From Bradyrhizobium betae (GTDB lineage Bacteria > Pseudomonadota > Alphaproteobacteria > Rhizobiales > Xanthobacteraceae): a stretch of DNA of 64,000 nt. Location of the stretch: assembly GCF_004123905.1 (NCBI RefSeq), contig NZ_MZXW01000017.1:1-64000 (forward strand). The letters are read 5' to 3'. A model generated the notes under the pieces. It had not been told where the DNA came from and did not search any database. It worked only from the letters and a program-made list of their open reading frames with translations. The translations under genes were made by a program, and so were the position numbers. Below, one piece after another: positions 18,380-28,240 of the stretch. Within the stretch, counting starts at the first letter, position 1, and each line of letters begins with the position of its first letter.

Positions 18380-19589
18380 CGCCGCCGCGTCCAAGCCCAG
18401 AACGACAATTCTTTCGGTCCAAGTCATGCGCGGCCTCGCCGCGGTAGCAGTTGCGATATTTCACGCACACGTCATCCTAGCAAGACCCGAATACGGCGGC
18501 TTCACCATCCTGCCGAGCATCGCCACAAAGGGCTGGCTCGGTGTGAACTTTTTCTTCGTGCTCAGCGGCTTCATCATCATGTTTGCGCACGCAAACGACG
18601 TGGGCCGGCCGGATCGCATATCCAATTATGTCTGGAAGAGATTTTCCCGGGTCTATCCGGTTTATTGGATATTCCTGACCTTTTTCCTCGCTGCCGCGTA
18701 TCGCGGGATAGGCCACCCCAACTTCTCATGGGATAGTGCCAATATTTTGACCGCTTTTGCGCTCGTCAAACTTTGCGATCAATTCAGCCTTCCGCTTCAG
18801 GTCGCATGGACGCTGTTCTACGAGGTGACGTTCTACGCGGTCTTCATTGTGTTGCTGGTGAATCGCACGATCGGAATCGCCGTGCTGTCGGCATGGATGC
18901 TATGCGTCACCTTCAGCAGCCTGGTTCTCGGAAATGTCGAGTGGGGGCTTCTGAATATCTGGAATGCCTATTTTGTGGTCGGCATGCTCGTTTATCTGCT
19001 CTATCGCAAGATGGACGGACGCTGGGCGCTACCGCTCCTGATCATGGGCTCGCTGTTGCTGCTCGTGATGCTTCGCGGCTATATCAGGGAGATGGAGTAC
19101 GCACAGACACATCCGTGGATGATGATCTCGATTGCACTGCCGTTCGCGATGATCCTCCTGGGGTGCGTCCTGGCGGAGCAGCGCTATGGCTGGAAGCCAC
19201 CGCGCGTGCTGCTAAACCTCGGAGACGCGACCTATGCCATCTATTTGGTACATTCTCCCGCTATCACGATGATCGCTTTGCTGAACTACAAGTTTGCAGC
19301 AGGAGTGATGCCGCCAATGGTTCTGTTTGCAGTCACATGCGTGGGTTCCGTCGCCGCGGGCGTTCTGGCGCACCTCTTTGTGGAACGTCCCGTTCTTGGG
19401 CTCCTGAAGAGCCTCGAGACGCGCGGCGTCGGCACGAAGGTTGCAGCGATGGGCAAATGGCTGGGCGCAACGGTGGTTCAGTCCGCTCGAGGCCTCGCGC
19501 AGAGCCGTTACATTCCGGCGCGCGGGCATCATCATGCTGGGCTTGGAACCTCCGGCATATCCCGTGCCGACTTGATTAAGCCGGCGTGA
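18345..19589 (+). CDS. Membrane acyltransferase (acyltransferase family 3, ExoZ-like)
   Basis: A 414-residue polytopic membrane protein with the ExoZ/OafA N-terminal motif SVQVMRGLAAVAVAIFHAH (catalytic-type His in helix 1), GWLGVNFFFVLSGFIIMFAH and RVYPVYWIF. Such enzymes move acetyl or other acyl groups across the membrane onto sugars. The start overlaps the preceding glycosyltransferase and has GGAG upstream. The following gene is a close tandem paralogue, sharing most of the first 150 residues. The C-terminal 40 residues after the last helix are extra and of unknown role. Confidence 0.9.
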   Translation: MTIAIRGARPADAAASKPRTTILSVQVMRGLAAVAVAIFHAHVILARPEYGGFTILPSIATKGWLGVNFFFVLSGFIIMFAHANDVGRPDRISNYVWKRFSRVYPVYWIFLTFFLAAAYRGIGHPNFSWDSANILTAFALVKLCDQFSLPLQVAWTLFYEVTFYAVFIVLLVNRTIGIAVLSAWMLCVTFSSLVLGNVEWGLLNIWNAYFVVGMLVYLLYRKMDGRWALPLLIMGSLLLLVMLRGYIREMEYAQTHPWMMISIALPFAMILLGCVLAEQRYGWKPPRVLLNLGDATYAIYLVHSPAITMIALLNYKFAAGVMPPMVLFAVTCVGSVAAGVLAHLFVERPVLGLLKSLETRGVGTKVAAMGKWLGATVVQSARGLAQSRYIPARGHHHAGLGTSGISRADLIKPA

Positions 19590-19599
19590 TAGGAGTGGA

Positions 19600-20718
19600 A
19601 TGTTGACGCCAGAAGAGTCCGCCGGACGTGACAGACCGTCTCATCCGGCAAAGAAGGCACTCCAGTCCGTGCAAGTCATGCGCGGGCTGGCAGCCGTTGC
19701 CGTCGCCATTTACCACACGCACTTGATCCTGGCGCAGCCCGAGTATGGCGGCCTCAGCCTATTCGGTGCGGTGGCTTCGAAGGGATGGCTCGGCGTCAAT
19801 TTCTTCTTCGTTCTGAGCGGCTTCATCATCATGTTTGCTCACGTGAAGGACGTGGGCAAACCCGCCAGACTTGGAAACTATCTTTGGAAAAGATTTGTGC
19901 GGGTTTATCCGGTTTACTGGATTTTCCTGACCCTCTTCCTGATCGCCGCCTACCGCGGCATCGGGCACCCCAACTTCTCGTGGAACACGGAAAACCTGCT
20001 TTCCGCCTATGCTCTTGTCAAACTCGCCGAGCCGCTGAGCCTGCCGCTGCAAGTGGCATGGACATTGTTCTATGAAATGGCGTTCTATGCCGTTTTCTGC
20101 ACTCTGATCCTGAATAGGCTGCTGGGCACCGTGGTGCTCGTCGCCTGGGCCGTGTCGATTCTGGTCAACAGCCTCGTTCTTGGACACGAGCCGGGATTGC
20201 TCCAGATGTGGAACGACATGTGGTGCGCCTATTTTCTGATCGGCGTCTGCACGTATTTCGCTTTCACAGTCACCGACCAGCGGTGGGGCGTTCCGCTGCT
20301 GGCCCTGGGTCTGGTCCTCCTGGTCCTGACAGCCTCAACCCTTGCAGGCGGCCGGATCGGCGTCACCCAGAAGGATCCGCTTGTTCTGCTGACGCTCGCG
20401 GTGCCCTTCGCCTTGATCCTGCTGGGCGGCGCCTTGGGCGAGCGGCAGCATAACTGGAGCTTTTCGCCGATCTTGCTCAAGATCGGCGACGCGACTTATT
20501 CGATCTATCTGGTGCACTCACCCGTCATTACGGTCGTAGCGCTGCTCAATGCTCGCCTTGCGTCACATTGGATCCCCCCGATTCCTCTTTTCCTGTCGAC
20601 CGCAATCATCGCAGTTGTCGCCGGTGTGCTCGCCCACATTTTTGTCGAGAAGCCGGTGCTTCGTGCTCTGCGGGACCTTCGCGCTGGCCGTCGCGCCGTG
20701 AGCCAGGCCGCTGAGTAG
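19600..20718 (+). CDS. Membrane acyltransferase (ExoZ-like), tandem paralogue
   Basis: A 372-residue protein 10 bases after the previous acyltransferase, with AGGAGTGGA before the ATG. It shares blocks such as GWLGVNFFFVLSGFIIMFAH, YPVYWIFLT, AYRGIGHPNFSW and LPLQVAWTLFYE with its neighbour, so the two arose by tandem duplication. The N-terminal His motif is present (AVAIYHTH). The duplicates may acylate different positions or sugars of one repeat unit. It lacks the extra C-terminal tail of the first copy. Confidence 0.9.
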   Translation: MLTPEESAGRDRPSHPAKKALQSVQVMRGLAAVAVAIYHTHLILAQPEYGGLSLFGAVASKGWLGVNFFFVLSGFIIMFAHVKDVGKPARLGNYLWKRFVRVYPVYWIFLTLFLIAAYRGIGHPNFSWNTENLLSAYALVKLAEPLSLPLQVAWTLFYEMAFYAVFCTLILNRLLGTVVLVAWAVSILVNSLVLGHEPGLLQMWNDMWCAYFLIGVCTYFAFTVTDQRWGVPLLALGLVLLVLTASTLAGGRIGVTQKDPLVLLTLAVPFALILLGGALGERQHNWSFSPILLKIGDATYSIYLVHSPVITVVALLNARLASHWIPPIPLFLSTAIIAVVAGVLAHIFVEKPVLRALRDLRAGRRAVSQAAE

Positions 20719-20722
20719 GATC

Positions 20723-22792
20723 ATGAGCGCAAAAGCAAGATATTTTGCCGGTATCGACGGGCTCCGGGCCGTCGCAGTCCTGTCGGTGCTTCTCTATCAC
20801 CTGCACGAAAGCTTTCTGCCGGGTGGATATTTCGGCGTCGACATCTTCTTCGTCATCTCGGGCTTCGTTGTCACCGGATCGGTCGCCGGCGCGCGGTTCG
20901 ACAGTCTGTTCCAGTTCCAGGGACATTTTTACGCGCGGCGCATCGTGCGCATCATGCCTGCGCTGGTGTTCTGCCTGGTCGTCACCGCCGTTGTCGGAAC
21001 GCTGTTCATTCCCTCGTCATGGCTGAGCAACATGCTGGCGAAGACGGGCCTCGCAGCCTTCTTCGGCGGCAGCAATATCGTGCTGGCGCTCAATAACGAC
21101 GAGTATTTCTCGCCGAGGGCCGCCTTCAACCCGTTCGTCCACACGTGGTCCCTCGGCGTCGAGGAGCAGTTCTATCTCCTGTTCCCGATCCTGATCTATT
21201 TCTTCCATCACGAGCGGCCAGGCGCCAAGACGACGCGCGCCGTCGCCGTCATATCGGCTCTTTCGGTCATCTCGTTCGCCTTGTGCGGACTGTTGACCTG
21301 GTATCGCTGGGAGTACGCGTTCTACCTCATCCCGGCGCGCTTCTGGGAGTTGGGCGCCGGTGTCGTGCTGTATTTGTCGATGAACGCATGGGCGCCGCAC
21401 ATCAGCGCGCTGAGCCCGCAGAAATACAATCTCGGGTTTATCACCGGATTGCTTCTGGTCGCCGTCTCTTTCGCAATTCCGGCCACGATATTCTCGCCGT
21501 TTCCGGCGGCCCTCGTTCCCGTTGCGGGCACGGCCTGCCTGATTGCGTTCATCGTGGCGCAACCCGAGCGTGCATTGCCGGCGAAGTTTGCGAGACCGGC
21601 TCCCGTCTTCGTCGGAAAGATCTCCTATTCGCTCTATCTCTGGCACTGGCCAACCTTCGTGCTGTTTCGCTGGACGGTCGGGCTGGACCAGATCCAGACC
21701 TGTCTCGCGGCCGTCGCAATCGCCGCGCTTCTGGCGATCGCCTCCTACGAGATCGTCGAGCAGCCCGCTCGAAAGTTTCAGTGGCAGAAGCGCCTGTCCG
21801 TCGCGAAGTTCATCCCTGCCTCGCTTGCCGTCGTTCTGGTGATTACGGGGGCCACAGCCGCCGTCTTCAAGTATAAATCGAAGCTGACGCTCAGTGTCAC
21901 CGGCAATACCGACGTCTGGTATCCGCTGGCCCGCAAGAGCGTGGCGTCTGTGAAAGACTGCAGGATCGTGCGATCCGACGTCGTGGAAGGCGGCGTCCCG
22001 CTGACGGTCTGGAAACCGACCGAGTGTCAGGGAGCGCTCTCTGCCGGCATCGTCTATGTCGTTGGCGACTCCCATGCCAGTGCCTACACCACGATGGTAC
22101 GCCAATTCGCGCTCGATACCGGCACCACCGTCAAGGTCTACTCGCACGAGGGCTGCGCGTTCATTCCGCTCGATCGGCCGATCGCCGAGCACGACAGCGA
22201 CTGCAGGAAATCTCATCAGGTCATCGCGCAATATCTGAAAGACGCGATCAAGCCGCACGATCTCGTTTTCCTTCCGAGCCTGCGGCTCCCGCGGTTCGGC
22301 AATCAGTGGGGCGATATCGACGGTGAGGGCAAGGCATCGACCCCAGCAGCCCAGAACCAGGCAGCGGTCGTGGCGGAAGCCATGCAGCTCCTCGCTCCGA
22401 TCACCCAGCTCGGCGCACGCGTTGAATTCGAGGCGCCCAAGCCGATATTCCGGACTCCTCCGTTTCGTTGCTCCGATTGGTTCAACCGGGACAATGCCGT
22501 TTGCGCCCCAGGCTTCAACATGAGCCGTCAAGACCTCGAGAAGTTGCGCACACCGATCCTGGCCGCGATGACCGAGCTCACCGCCAAGAATTCGAAGATA
22601 TCGGTCTGGGATCCCTTCCCGCTCCTGTGCCCTGATCAGACCTGCACATCTTTCCGCGACGGAAAGCCGCTATTCTTCGATGCGGATCATCTCAGCGGTT
22701 TCGGCAACGACTTGTTGTATGGAAACTTCTCCAAGAACACGCTTGCCCTAATGGGCTCTACCCAGAGCGCCAACGCGGAACCCTCAAAGTAG
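20723..22792 (+). CDS. OafA-type acyltransferase with C-terminal SGNH domain
   Basis: A 689-residue protein. The N-terminal acyltransferase-3 membrane domain has FAGIDGLRAVAVLSVLLYHL, FGVDIFFVISGFVVTGSV, HTWSLGVEEQFYLLFP and ISYSLYLWHWPTFVLFRW. The C-terminal periplasmic SGNH hydrolase/transferase domain has VVGDSHASAY near residue 448 and a DADHLSGFG block. In this fusion type the membrane domain passes an acyl group to the SGNH Ser/His site, which puts it on the glycan. It is four bases after the previous gene. A second protein of the same plan is at 28240-30162. Confidence 0.93.
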   Translation: MSAKARYFAGIDGLRAVAVLSVLLYHLHESFLPGGYFGVDIFFVISGFVVTGSVAGARFDSLFQFQGHFYARRIVRIMPALVFCLVVTAVVGTLFIPSSWLSNMLAKTGLAAFFGGSNIVLALNNDEYFSPRAAFNPFVHTWSLGVEEQFYLLFPILIYFFHHERPGAKTTRAVAVISALSVISFALCGLLTWYRWEYAFYLIPARFWELGAGVVLYLSMNAWAPHISALSPQKYNLGFITGLLLVAVSFAIPATIFSPFPAALVPVAGTACLIAFIVAQPERALPAKFARPAPVFVGKISYSLYLWHWPTFVLFRWTVGLDQIQTCLAAVAIAALLAIASYEIVEQPARKFQWQKRLSVAKFIPASLAVVLVITGATAAVFKYKSKLTLSVTGNTDVWYPLARKSVASVKDCRIVRSDVVEGGVPLTVWKPTECQGALSAGIVYVVGDSHASAYTTMVRQFALDTGTTVKVYSHEGCAFIPLDRPIAEHDSDCRKSHQVIAQYLKDAIKPHDLVFLPSLRLPRFGNQWGDIDGEGKASTPAAQNQAAVVAEAMQLLAPITQLGARVEFEAPKPIFRTPPFRCSDWFNRDNAVCAPGFNMSRQDLEKLRTPILAAMTELTAKNSKISVWDPFPLLCPDQTCTSFRDGKPLFFDADHLSGFGNDLLYGNFSKNTLALMGSTQSANAEPSK

Positions 22793-22798
22793 GAAGCA

Positions 22799-23218
22799 TC
22801 AGCGCGCTGCCGGCTCCCAGCGGCGCGTTCGGGACGGAGCATCGCCGATATTGATCGTAGCCTCGATCGTCGTTTCTCCCTGAACGCGAAGCGCACTCCC
22901 CTTCACCAGCAACCGGAAGGTGTCGGACTCGTTCGAGGAGCCGGCGATGTAGCGGAACGACGGACCGTTGATCGCGATGCGGCCAAACTTCGGCTGATTC
23001 AAGACGAGAACTTGATCAATCAGAAGGGTGGACCAACGGAGCCCCTGCACGCATTCCTCGCCTTGGCGGAGCTCGATGTTCCAGTTTACAACTTCCGAGC
23101 GAAGCCGGATCGGTTCTGGTCGAAGAATGCACGTTCCGCCGGCCCGCACGGGCGTCTGGCAGGCAGCTATCAGGAACGTGATGACCAGAATGGCGATGCG
23201 GATGGAGTAGCAGGGCAT
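22799..23218 (-). CDS. Secreted protein or lipoprotein with Ig-like domain, paralogue of 433-846
   Basis: A 139-residue protein starting MPCYSIRIAILVITFLIAAC. IAAC fits a lipobox, so it may be a lipoprotein; otherwise the cut is near VRAG. It shares a Cys plus QGLRWS motif, GPSFRY (compare GPGFRY) and DTFRLLV (compare DTFTLVV) with the protein at 433-846. It is inserted on the opposite strand between the acyltransferase and polymerase genes, and its stop lies six bases from the convergent acyltransferase stop. The ribosome site is weak, and the frame stays open to 23302. Function unknown. Confidence 0.65.
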   Translation of the reverse strand: MPCYSIRIAILVITFLIAACQTPVRAGGTCILRPEPIRLRSEVVNWNIELRQGEECVQGLRWSTLLIDQVLVLNQPKFGRIAINGPSFRYIAGSSNESDTFRLLVKGSALRVQGETTIEATINIGDAPSRTRRWEPAAR

Positions 23219-23415
23219 GGTAAAGACCACTCGTGGATCTTTCAAAGGGGACGCATAAACTGTAGTGGCAACCATATTGGCGCCGACATTGCACCGCAAC
23301 AAACATCCCGGTAGTATCGAGTAGAGCCGCTTGCCTGACGCAGCATGGTTACGACGATCAGGCGGCCTTTGCCTTCAGTATTGCTGATCCACACGCCAAC
23401 CGACGTCCGGCAGGA

Positions 23416-24741
23416 ATGACCATTCAATCCGAACGAAGCGCTTCGATTGCTCTTCACCGCAGACCTGCGCCGCCTTCGGTGCCCATCGCCAGCCTGACGA
23501 TGTACGCACTGCTGGGCTTGATGGTGGCCGGCCCGTATCTGACGCTGAAGACACTGCCCTACACAGGTGAAGGAAGCGTTCTCAGGCAACTCGCCTTCAC
23601 GGGTATCTATATCGCGGCGCTGACTGCGGCGCGTGTTGCGGCCAATCCTCGCGGCCTCTTCCCGCTCCCGTTAAGCCTCGGACTCACGCTGCTGTGGTTC
23701 TGGCTGAGCCTCACCTGGGCGGTCGATCCCGACATCGCCATGCGCCGTCTCCTGCTGACGACGATGATCGTGCTCACCGTGTTCAGCATGGTGGACATTT
23801 TGGGTTATGCGAGGACCATTCTCATCTTCCGGGAGATGATGATCGTGATTCTCGCGATCAATTTCCTGTCCGTCGTTCTGCTGCCGTCGGTCGGCATCCA
23901 CCAGCAGCTGGACGTCGAGGGATTTGGCCTCGATCCCGAACTGGTCGGAAACTGGAAAGGAGTTCTGACGCAGAAGAACTTCGCCGGCGCCGTCTGCGCG
24001 CTTACCATTTCCGTATTTCTGTTTGACGCTCGTTCGATAAAGACCTGGATTCGCTGGGCGGTCATCCTGGGCAGCGCGTTTTTCCTGTACAAGACGCATG
24101 CAAAGACATCGATAGGCATGATCGTTTTGTCCTTGTCAGCCGGATGGGTGTTCCAGGCCTACAATCCGAGATTTCGACCGCTGCTCCTGCCGGCCCTACT
24201 GGGTACGATTCTGGTGATCGTCGGTATGGCGATCGCTTACTGGAGCGACATCCAGGCGATATTCAGCCGGCCGGATGCATTCACGGGACGCGTGCATATC
24301 TGGTCGACGCTGCTCTCTTACTGGAAGGACCATTGGCTCCTCGGCTCGGGCTATGGATCGTTCTGGAATATCGGCGGCAACAAAAGTCCCCTGTACCATT
24401 ACGTCAGAGAGACGGACTGGGTCGCCCTCGTCGCGATCGGACACAACGGCTACATCGACCTGCTCTGTCAGACCGGGCTTCCAGGGCTCGTCATGGTGGT
24501 CTTGTCGACCGTCATCATTCCGCTCGCGAACCTGGGCTCCGGATCGATCCCCCGCAGTCAGCGTGGTCTGCTGGCATCCTTCCTGATCTTCTGCGTCGGA
24601 CACAATCTCACGGAAACGAGCGTGCTGGATCGTGACTCCATCGTCGGGATCCTCCTGATGTTCACAATCGCATTGATTCTGGCGTCTGCACGCTCGGCGC
24701 AATCCGCGCCCACGGCTGCTGTGCCCAGCCTGCATGGTTGA
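23416..24741 (+). CDS. Wzy/O-antigen ligase-like polymerase (ExoQ type)
   Basis: A 441-residue protein with about ten to twelve membrane spans. The segment LVGNWKGVLTQKNFAGAVCAL is the ExoQ-type motif (GxWKGxxxxKN). The late periplasmic loop has GSGYGSFW and GHNGYIDLLCQTGLPG, the usual H-N-x-x-L-x-x-x-x-x-x-G polymerase/ligase signature. It lies eight bases before the flippase gene, so of the three Wzy-like proteins it is the best candidate for the EPS polymerase. ExoQ identity is a family call, not proof of substrate. Confidence 0.88.
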   Translation: MTIQSERSASIALHRRPAPPSVPIASLTMYALLGLMVAGPYLTLKTLPYTGEGSVLRQLAFTGIYIAALTAARVAANPRGLFPLPLSLGLTLLWFWLSLTWAVDPDIAMRRLLLTTMIVLTVFSMVDILGYARTILIFREMMIVILAINFLSVVLLPSVGIHQQLDVEGFGLDPELVGNWKGVLTQKNFAGAVCALTISVFLFDARSIKTWIRWAVILGSAFFLYKTHAKTSIGMIVLSLSAGWVFQAYNPRFRPLLLPALLGTILVIVGMAIAYWSDIQAIFSRPDAFTGRVHIWSTLLSYWKDHWLLGSGYGSFWNIGGNKSPLYHYVRETDWVALVAIGHNGYIDLLCQTGLPGLVMVVLSTVIIPLANLGSGSIPRSQRGLLASFLIFCVGHNLTETSVLDRDSIVGILLMFTIALILASARSAQSAPTAAVPSLHG

Positions 24742-24748
24742 CTGACTC

Positions 24749-26107
24749 TTGAGCGAGGGCAGCAAACAAAACTCCGGCCTTGAAAAGGCGCTTCGGTACG
24801 GCCTGGCAGCGATCGGACCGATTGCAACCGCGGGCAGCCAGTTCGTTCTTTCGCTGCAGCTTCTGCACGTCCTCGACATCAAGTCGTTCGGCAGCTTCGC
24901 CTTCCTTCTGGTCACCTCCCAGTTCAGCAGCGGGGTCTGGAGCGCATTGTTCTGCGCACCGCTTCCCGTGCTGGTCACTCAAGGATCCGCCGAGCAGCGA
25001 CAAACGATGCTGCGCTGCCTTTTCGCGACCAACCTCGCGCTTGCGGCGGCCGCGTTCTTCGTCTTCTGGGCCCTGGGAGAGGCGCTTGGCGTCGCGCATG
25101 GCGCGGCCGCGCTGTTCGCGGGATACGGCGCTTTCGCGCTGCTGCGCTGGTTCGGCCGGGCCTATGCGTACGTCACCGGACATCAGATCAGGGCAACCAT
25201 GTCCGATCTGCTGTACAGCCTCGCACTGCTCGCGGGACTCAGCGCCATCTACCTTACGAAATCCTCCGACCTTTATCTGCCGAACGCAGCGTTGATGGCG
25301 AGCGCCATACTGAGTCTGATTCCGTTCGGAGGCTCCTATCTCGTCCAGCAATTCGTCAAACTTTCCTTCCGCGACATTCCTCGCTATCGGGAAGTTTGGC
25401 GCCGGCATTCGAGCTGGTCGCTGACCGGCGTGGTGACCACAGAGGCGACTGCCAACGCGCACGCCTACATTGTCACCTTCTTTCTTGGCCCGACTGCGTT
25501 CGCGCCCTTGTCGGCGAGCGCGTTGCTGATCCGTCCGATCAGCGTCGTCATGAACGCGCTGACCGACTTCGAGCGTCCGCAGATGGCGCGCCAGCTCGAC
25601 GCCGGCAATTTCGGCGGCGCGCTGCATTCTCTGCGCACATTCCGTATCGCCATGATCGGAATTTGGGCTTTGACCGCGCTAGCCGCGGCCGCTCTCATCA
25701 TATTCGCTCCGCGCCTGATCTTTCCGGAGCGATATGCGATCAACTACCTGGCCGTCGCGGCCGCGTTGTGGATGGCAGTTGCGGGAACGCGATCGCTGCG
25801 AACCGCCGACAGCGTTCTGCTCCAGGCGGGCGGCGTGTTTCGCGAGCTTGCCTATGCCAGCATGATTTCGTCGGGGGTTTCGGTACTGGCAGTTATCGCA
25901 CTGCTCGTCTGGGGCGGCCCTCTCTGGTCCATTGCAGGAATTCTGGTTGGCGAAGCCGTCTATGCAGCCTGGATCTGGCGCGAGGCGGCGCGCTGGCGGC
26001 ATCGCCAGTCTGCCGCCGGCTCTGATGGCGCCGGGCCGCTCGCAGCTTCGCCGGAAGCCGCTCAAGCGCAGCCACGCGAGCGCGTCGACGAGGAGCAGGC
26101 TTCATGA
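24749..26107 (+). CDS. Wzx-type polysaccharide flippase (MOP superfamily)
   Basis: A 452-residue polytopic membrane protein with about twelve to fourteen hydrophobic segments and no large soluble domain. Its pattern (IGPIATAGSQFVLSLQLLHVLDIKSFGSFAF at the start) fits the flippases that move lipid-linked repeat units across the inner membrane. It starts at a TTG soon after the polymerase stop and overlaps the next GT2 gene by four bases (ATGA). No ATG fits the N-terminus. The order polymerase-flippase-glycosyltransferase supports the call. Confidence 0.8.
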   Translation: MSEGSKQNSGLEKALRYGLAAIGPIATAGSQFVLSLQLLHVLDIKSFGSFAFLLVTSQFSSGVWSALFCAPLPVLVTQGSAEQRQTMLRCLFATNLALAAAAFFVFWALGEALGVAHGAAALFAGYGAFALLRWFGRAYAYVTGHQIRATMSDLLYSLALLAGLSAIYLTKSSDLYLPNAALMASAILSLIPFGGSYLVQQFVKLSFRDIPRYREVWRRHSSWSLTGVVTTEATANAHAYIVTFFLGPTAFAPLSASALLIRPISVVMNALTDFERPQMARQLDAGNFGGALHSLRTFRIAMIGIWALTALAAAALIIFAPRLIFPERYAINYLAVAAALWMAVAGTRSLRTADSVLLQAGGVFRELAYASMISSGVSVLAVIALLVWGGPLWSIAGILVGEAVYAAWIWREAARWRHRQSAAGSDGAGPLAASPEAAQAQPRERVDEEQAS

Positions 26108-27120
26108 AGGTCTCGGTTGGCATCAAGGCCTTGAATGAGGAAAGCCACATCGGCGCATCGCTAGGGAGCGCCGTTGAAGCCGTTCGACCTTTCGGCGGCG
26201 AGGTCATCCTGGCTGACAGTGGCTCGACTGACCGTACGATCGAGATCGCAAGACAGTTTCCCGTGAGGATCTATCAGCTCGCAACGCCTTCGGAGCGCTC
26301 CTGCGGCACCGGCGCGCAGCTCGCCTTCCAGCATGCCGAAGGTGACTATTTCTACCTGCTGGACGGAGACATGGTGCTCGATCCCGCATTCCTCCCGGCC
26401 GGAATCTCTTTTCTTGAATCCAATTCCGGGTTCGCCGCGGTCGGTGGCCGCGTTCGCGAGGTCAACACCGATACCGAGGAGTACAGGATCCGCGCCAACA
26501 CGGTGCAGGCTGACGCCAACTGGCGGCCGGGTGCGGTCGATCGGCTGGATTGCGGTGGCCTCTACCGCATGTCCGCGCTCAAGGAGCTCGGCTACTTCGC
26601 CGACCGCAATCTTCACGCCTTCGAAGAATTCGAGCTCGGCGCGCGACTGCGCGAACGGGGCTGGCAACTTGCCCGGATCGACGTTCCGGCCGTCGATCAC
26701 CACGGTCATACGACCGGAAGCTTCAAGCTGCTGTGGCGACGGTTGAAGTCCGGCTACGCCGCGGCGCATGGCGAGGTCCTGCGCGGCGCGATCGGCAGGC
26801 CGCATCTGTCACTGGTCGTCCGGCACCTCAGCCATATCAGGAACAGCATTGCCGTGATCGCCTGGTGGGCGGCGTTGATCATACTCGGTTTTCTGTATCC
26901 CCACTTGGCCCTGACCCTCCTCGTGCTGCCCTTGCTGCTGCTGGTTGTGCGCAGAAAGTCGCTTCGGCTCGGTCTCTACTCCTTCACGATGTGGAACACC
27001 TATGCCTGGGGGCTTCTTGCTGGGCTGTTCAGCTCCCGCAAGCCACCTGAACGGAAGATCGATTCGGTCGAGCTCGCCGCACAACTTCCCGAGAGGACGC
27101 AGGCCTCGCATCGCCAATGA
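26104..27120 (+). CDS. Family 2 glycosyltransferase with C-terminal membrane helices
   Basis: A 338-residue GT-A enzyme. The start MKVSVGIKALNEESHIGAS has the KALNEExxI motif, LADSGSTDRT binds the nucleotide, LLDGDMVL is the DxD metal site, and FEEFELGARLRERGW is the ED/Q-x-x-RW-like acceptor region. The last third contains two membrane helices (IAVIAWWAALIILGFL and LALTLLVLPLLLLVV), so it is membrane-bound. Translation is coupled to the flippase by an ATGA overlap. Donor unknown. Confidence 0.9.
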   Translation: MKVSVGIKALNEESHIGASLGSAVEAVRPFGGEVILADSGSTDRTIEIARQFPVRIYQLATPSERSCGTGAQLAFQHAEGDYFYLLDGDMVLDPAFLPAGISFLESNSGFAAVGGRVREVNTDTEEYRIRANTVQADANWRPGAVDRLDCGGLYRMSALKELGYFADRNLHAFEEFELGARLRERGWQLARIDVPAVDHHGHTTGSFKLLWRRLKSGYAAAHGEVLRGAIGRPHLSLVVRHLSHIRNSIAVIAWWAALIILGFLYPHLALTLLVLPLLLLVVRRKSLRLGLYSFTMWNTYAWGLLAGLFSSRKPPERKIDSVELAAQLPERTQASHRQ

Positions 27121-27166
27121 TAACTCGCTTCTCACGCTTGCAGATGATTTCCAGCAGAGTAACTCG

Positions 27167-28240
27167 ATGAAACGCATCTCGGTGATCGCACCGCATTTCC
27201 AGGAGTACTCGCTGCTTTTCGCCAATGCGCTGTCGCGTCATGGTCCCGTCAGGCTGTTCATCGATCTGAAGCGACTGAAGAGCGAGTTCAGCGACCGCCA
27301 GATGCCTGTCGCCGCCAATGTCACCATACAGCATGTCGGGCTCAATTCGATCCTCGATGTATTCCGAATTTTTTTCGGGATGCTTCGATCGCGCCCTAAC
27401 GAACTCTTCGTTCAAGAAGCTTCCGGCCTGCTCAAGTCGATCATCTGCGCCTGCGTGGTCACCGTCGCCCGGCCGTTCTGCAAGATCGTTCTGACCGTAC
27501 ACGATCCGGTGCCGCATTCAGGACGCGATGCGGCGATCGCTGGCCGGCTCGATCGCTTTCGCCGCTATGTCCGCGGGCGGGCTCACGTCGTTCTGGTTCA
27601 CGGACGATATTGCTACGACGAGTATGTCGCGAACCACAACTTCCCCGGACAAAAGGTTCATATCACCGAACATGGCGTCATCCTGTCCGACGGGGACGCT
27701 ACCGAAACCCCTGCCGCTCCGTTCAGCGTCCTGTTCTTTGGCCGCATGGAGGAATACAAGGGCGTGGATGTGCTGTGCGAGGCTACGGAGATCCTGAAGG
27801 ACGAGAACATCGACTTCAGGCTCCGTATCGCCGGACGCGGACCCGAGATCGATCGCTTCCAGCAACGCTACGAGCGCATTCCGGGTGTCGAGGTGCTCAA
27901 CACGTTCGTTCCGGCAAAGGGGCTGGTCGAATCGATCGTGGATGCCGATTGCGTCGTCCTGCCGTATTTGAGCGCGACGCAGAGCGGCGTTCTCGCGGGG
28001 GCCTTCGCCAACGGCCGCTTCGTGATTGCAAGCCGGGTTGGCGGCATTCCGGACATCGTCACGCACATGGAGGACGGGATTCTCGTGCCGCCGAACGATC
28101 CTCGCGCACTGGCGGACGCCCTGAAGCTTGCCGCATCCGACAGGGAGCTTCGGCAGCGTTTGAAGGCGGGAGCGCGTCACACCACCGACACGCGGCTTCG
28201 CTGGGACCGGATCGTCGACAACCTGCGCTCGGTCTGTTGA
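27167..28240 (+). CDS. Family 4 glycosyltransferase
   Basis: A 357-residue GT-B enzyme starting MKRISVIAPHFQEYSLLFAN. The C-terminal domain has VLFFGRMEEYKGVDVLCEA, RIAGRGPEIDRF and the LPYLSATQSGVLAGAFANGRFVIAS donor region, in which the second conserved acidic residue of EX7E is not obvious. It would act late in repeat-unit assembly. The ATG at 27167 replaces a longer open frame that overlaps the GT2 gene. Its TGA overlaps the next ATG by one base. Confidence 0.88.
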   Translation: MKRISVIAPHFQEYSLLFANALSRHGPVRLFIDLKRLKSEFSDRQMPVAANVTIQHVGLNSILDVFRIFFGMLRSRPNELFVQEASGLLKSIICACVVTVARPFCKIVLTVHDPVPHSGRDAAIAGRLDRFRRYVRGRAHVVLVHGRYCYDEYVANHNFPGQKVHITEHGVILSDGDATETPAAPFSVLFFGRMEEYKGVDVLCEATEILKDENIDFRLRIAGRGPEIDRFQQRYERIPGVEVLNTFVPAKGLVESIVDADCVVLPYLSATQSGVLAGAFANGRFVIASRVGGIPDIVTHMEDGILVPPNDPRALADALKLAASDRELRQRLKAGARHTTDTRLRWDRIVDNLRSVC

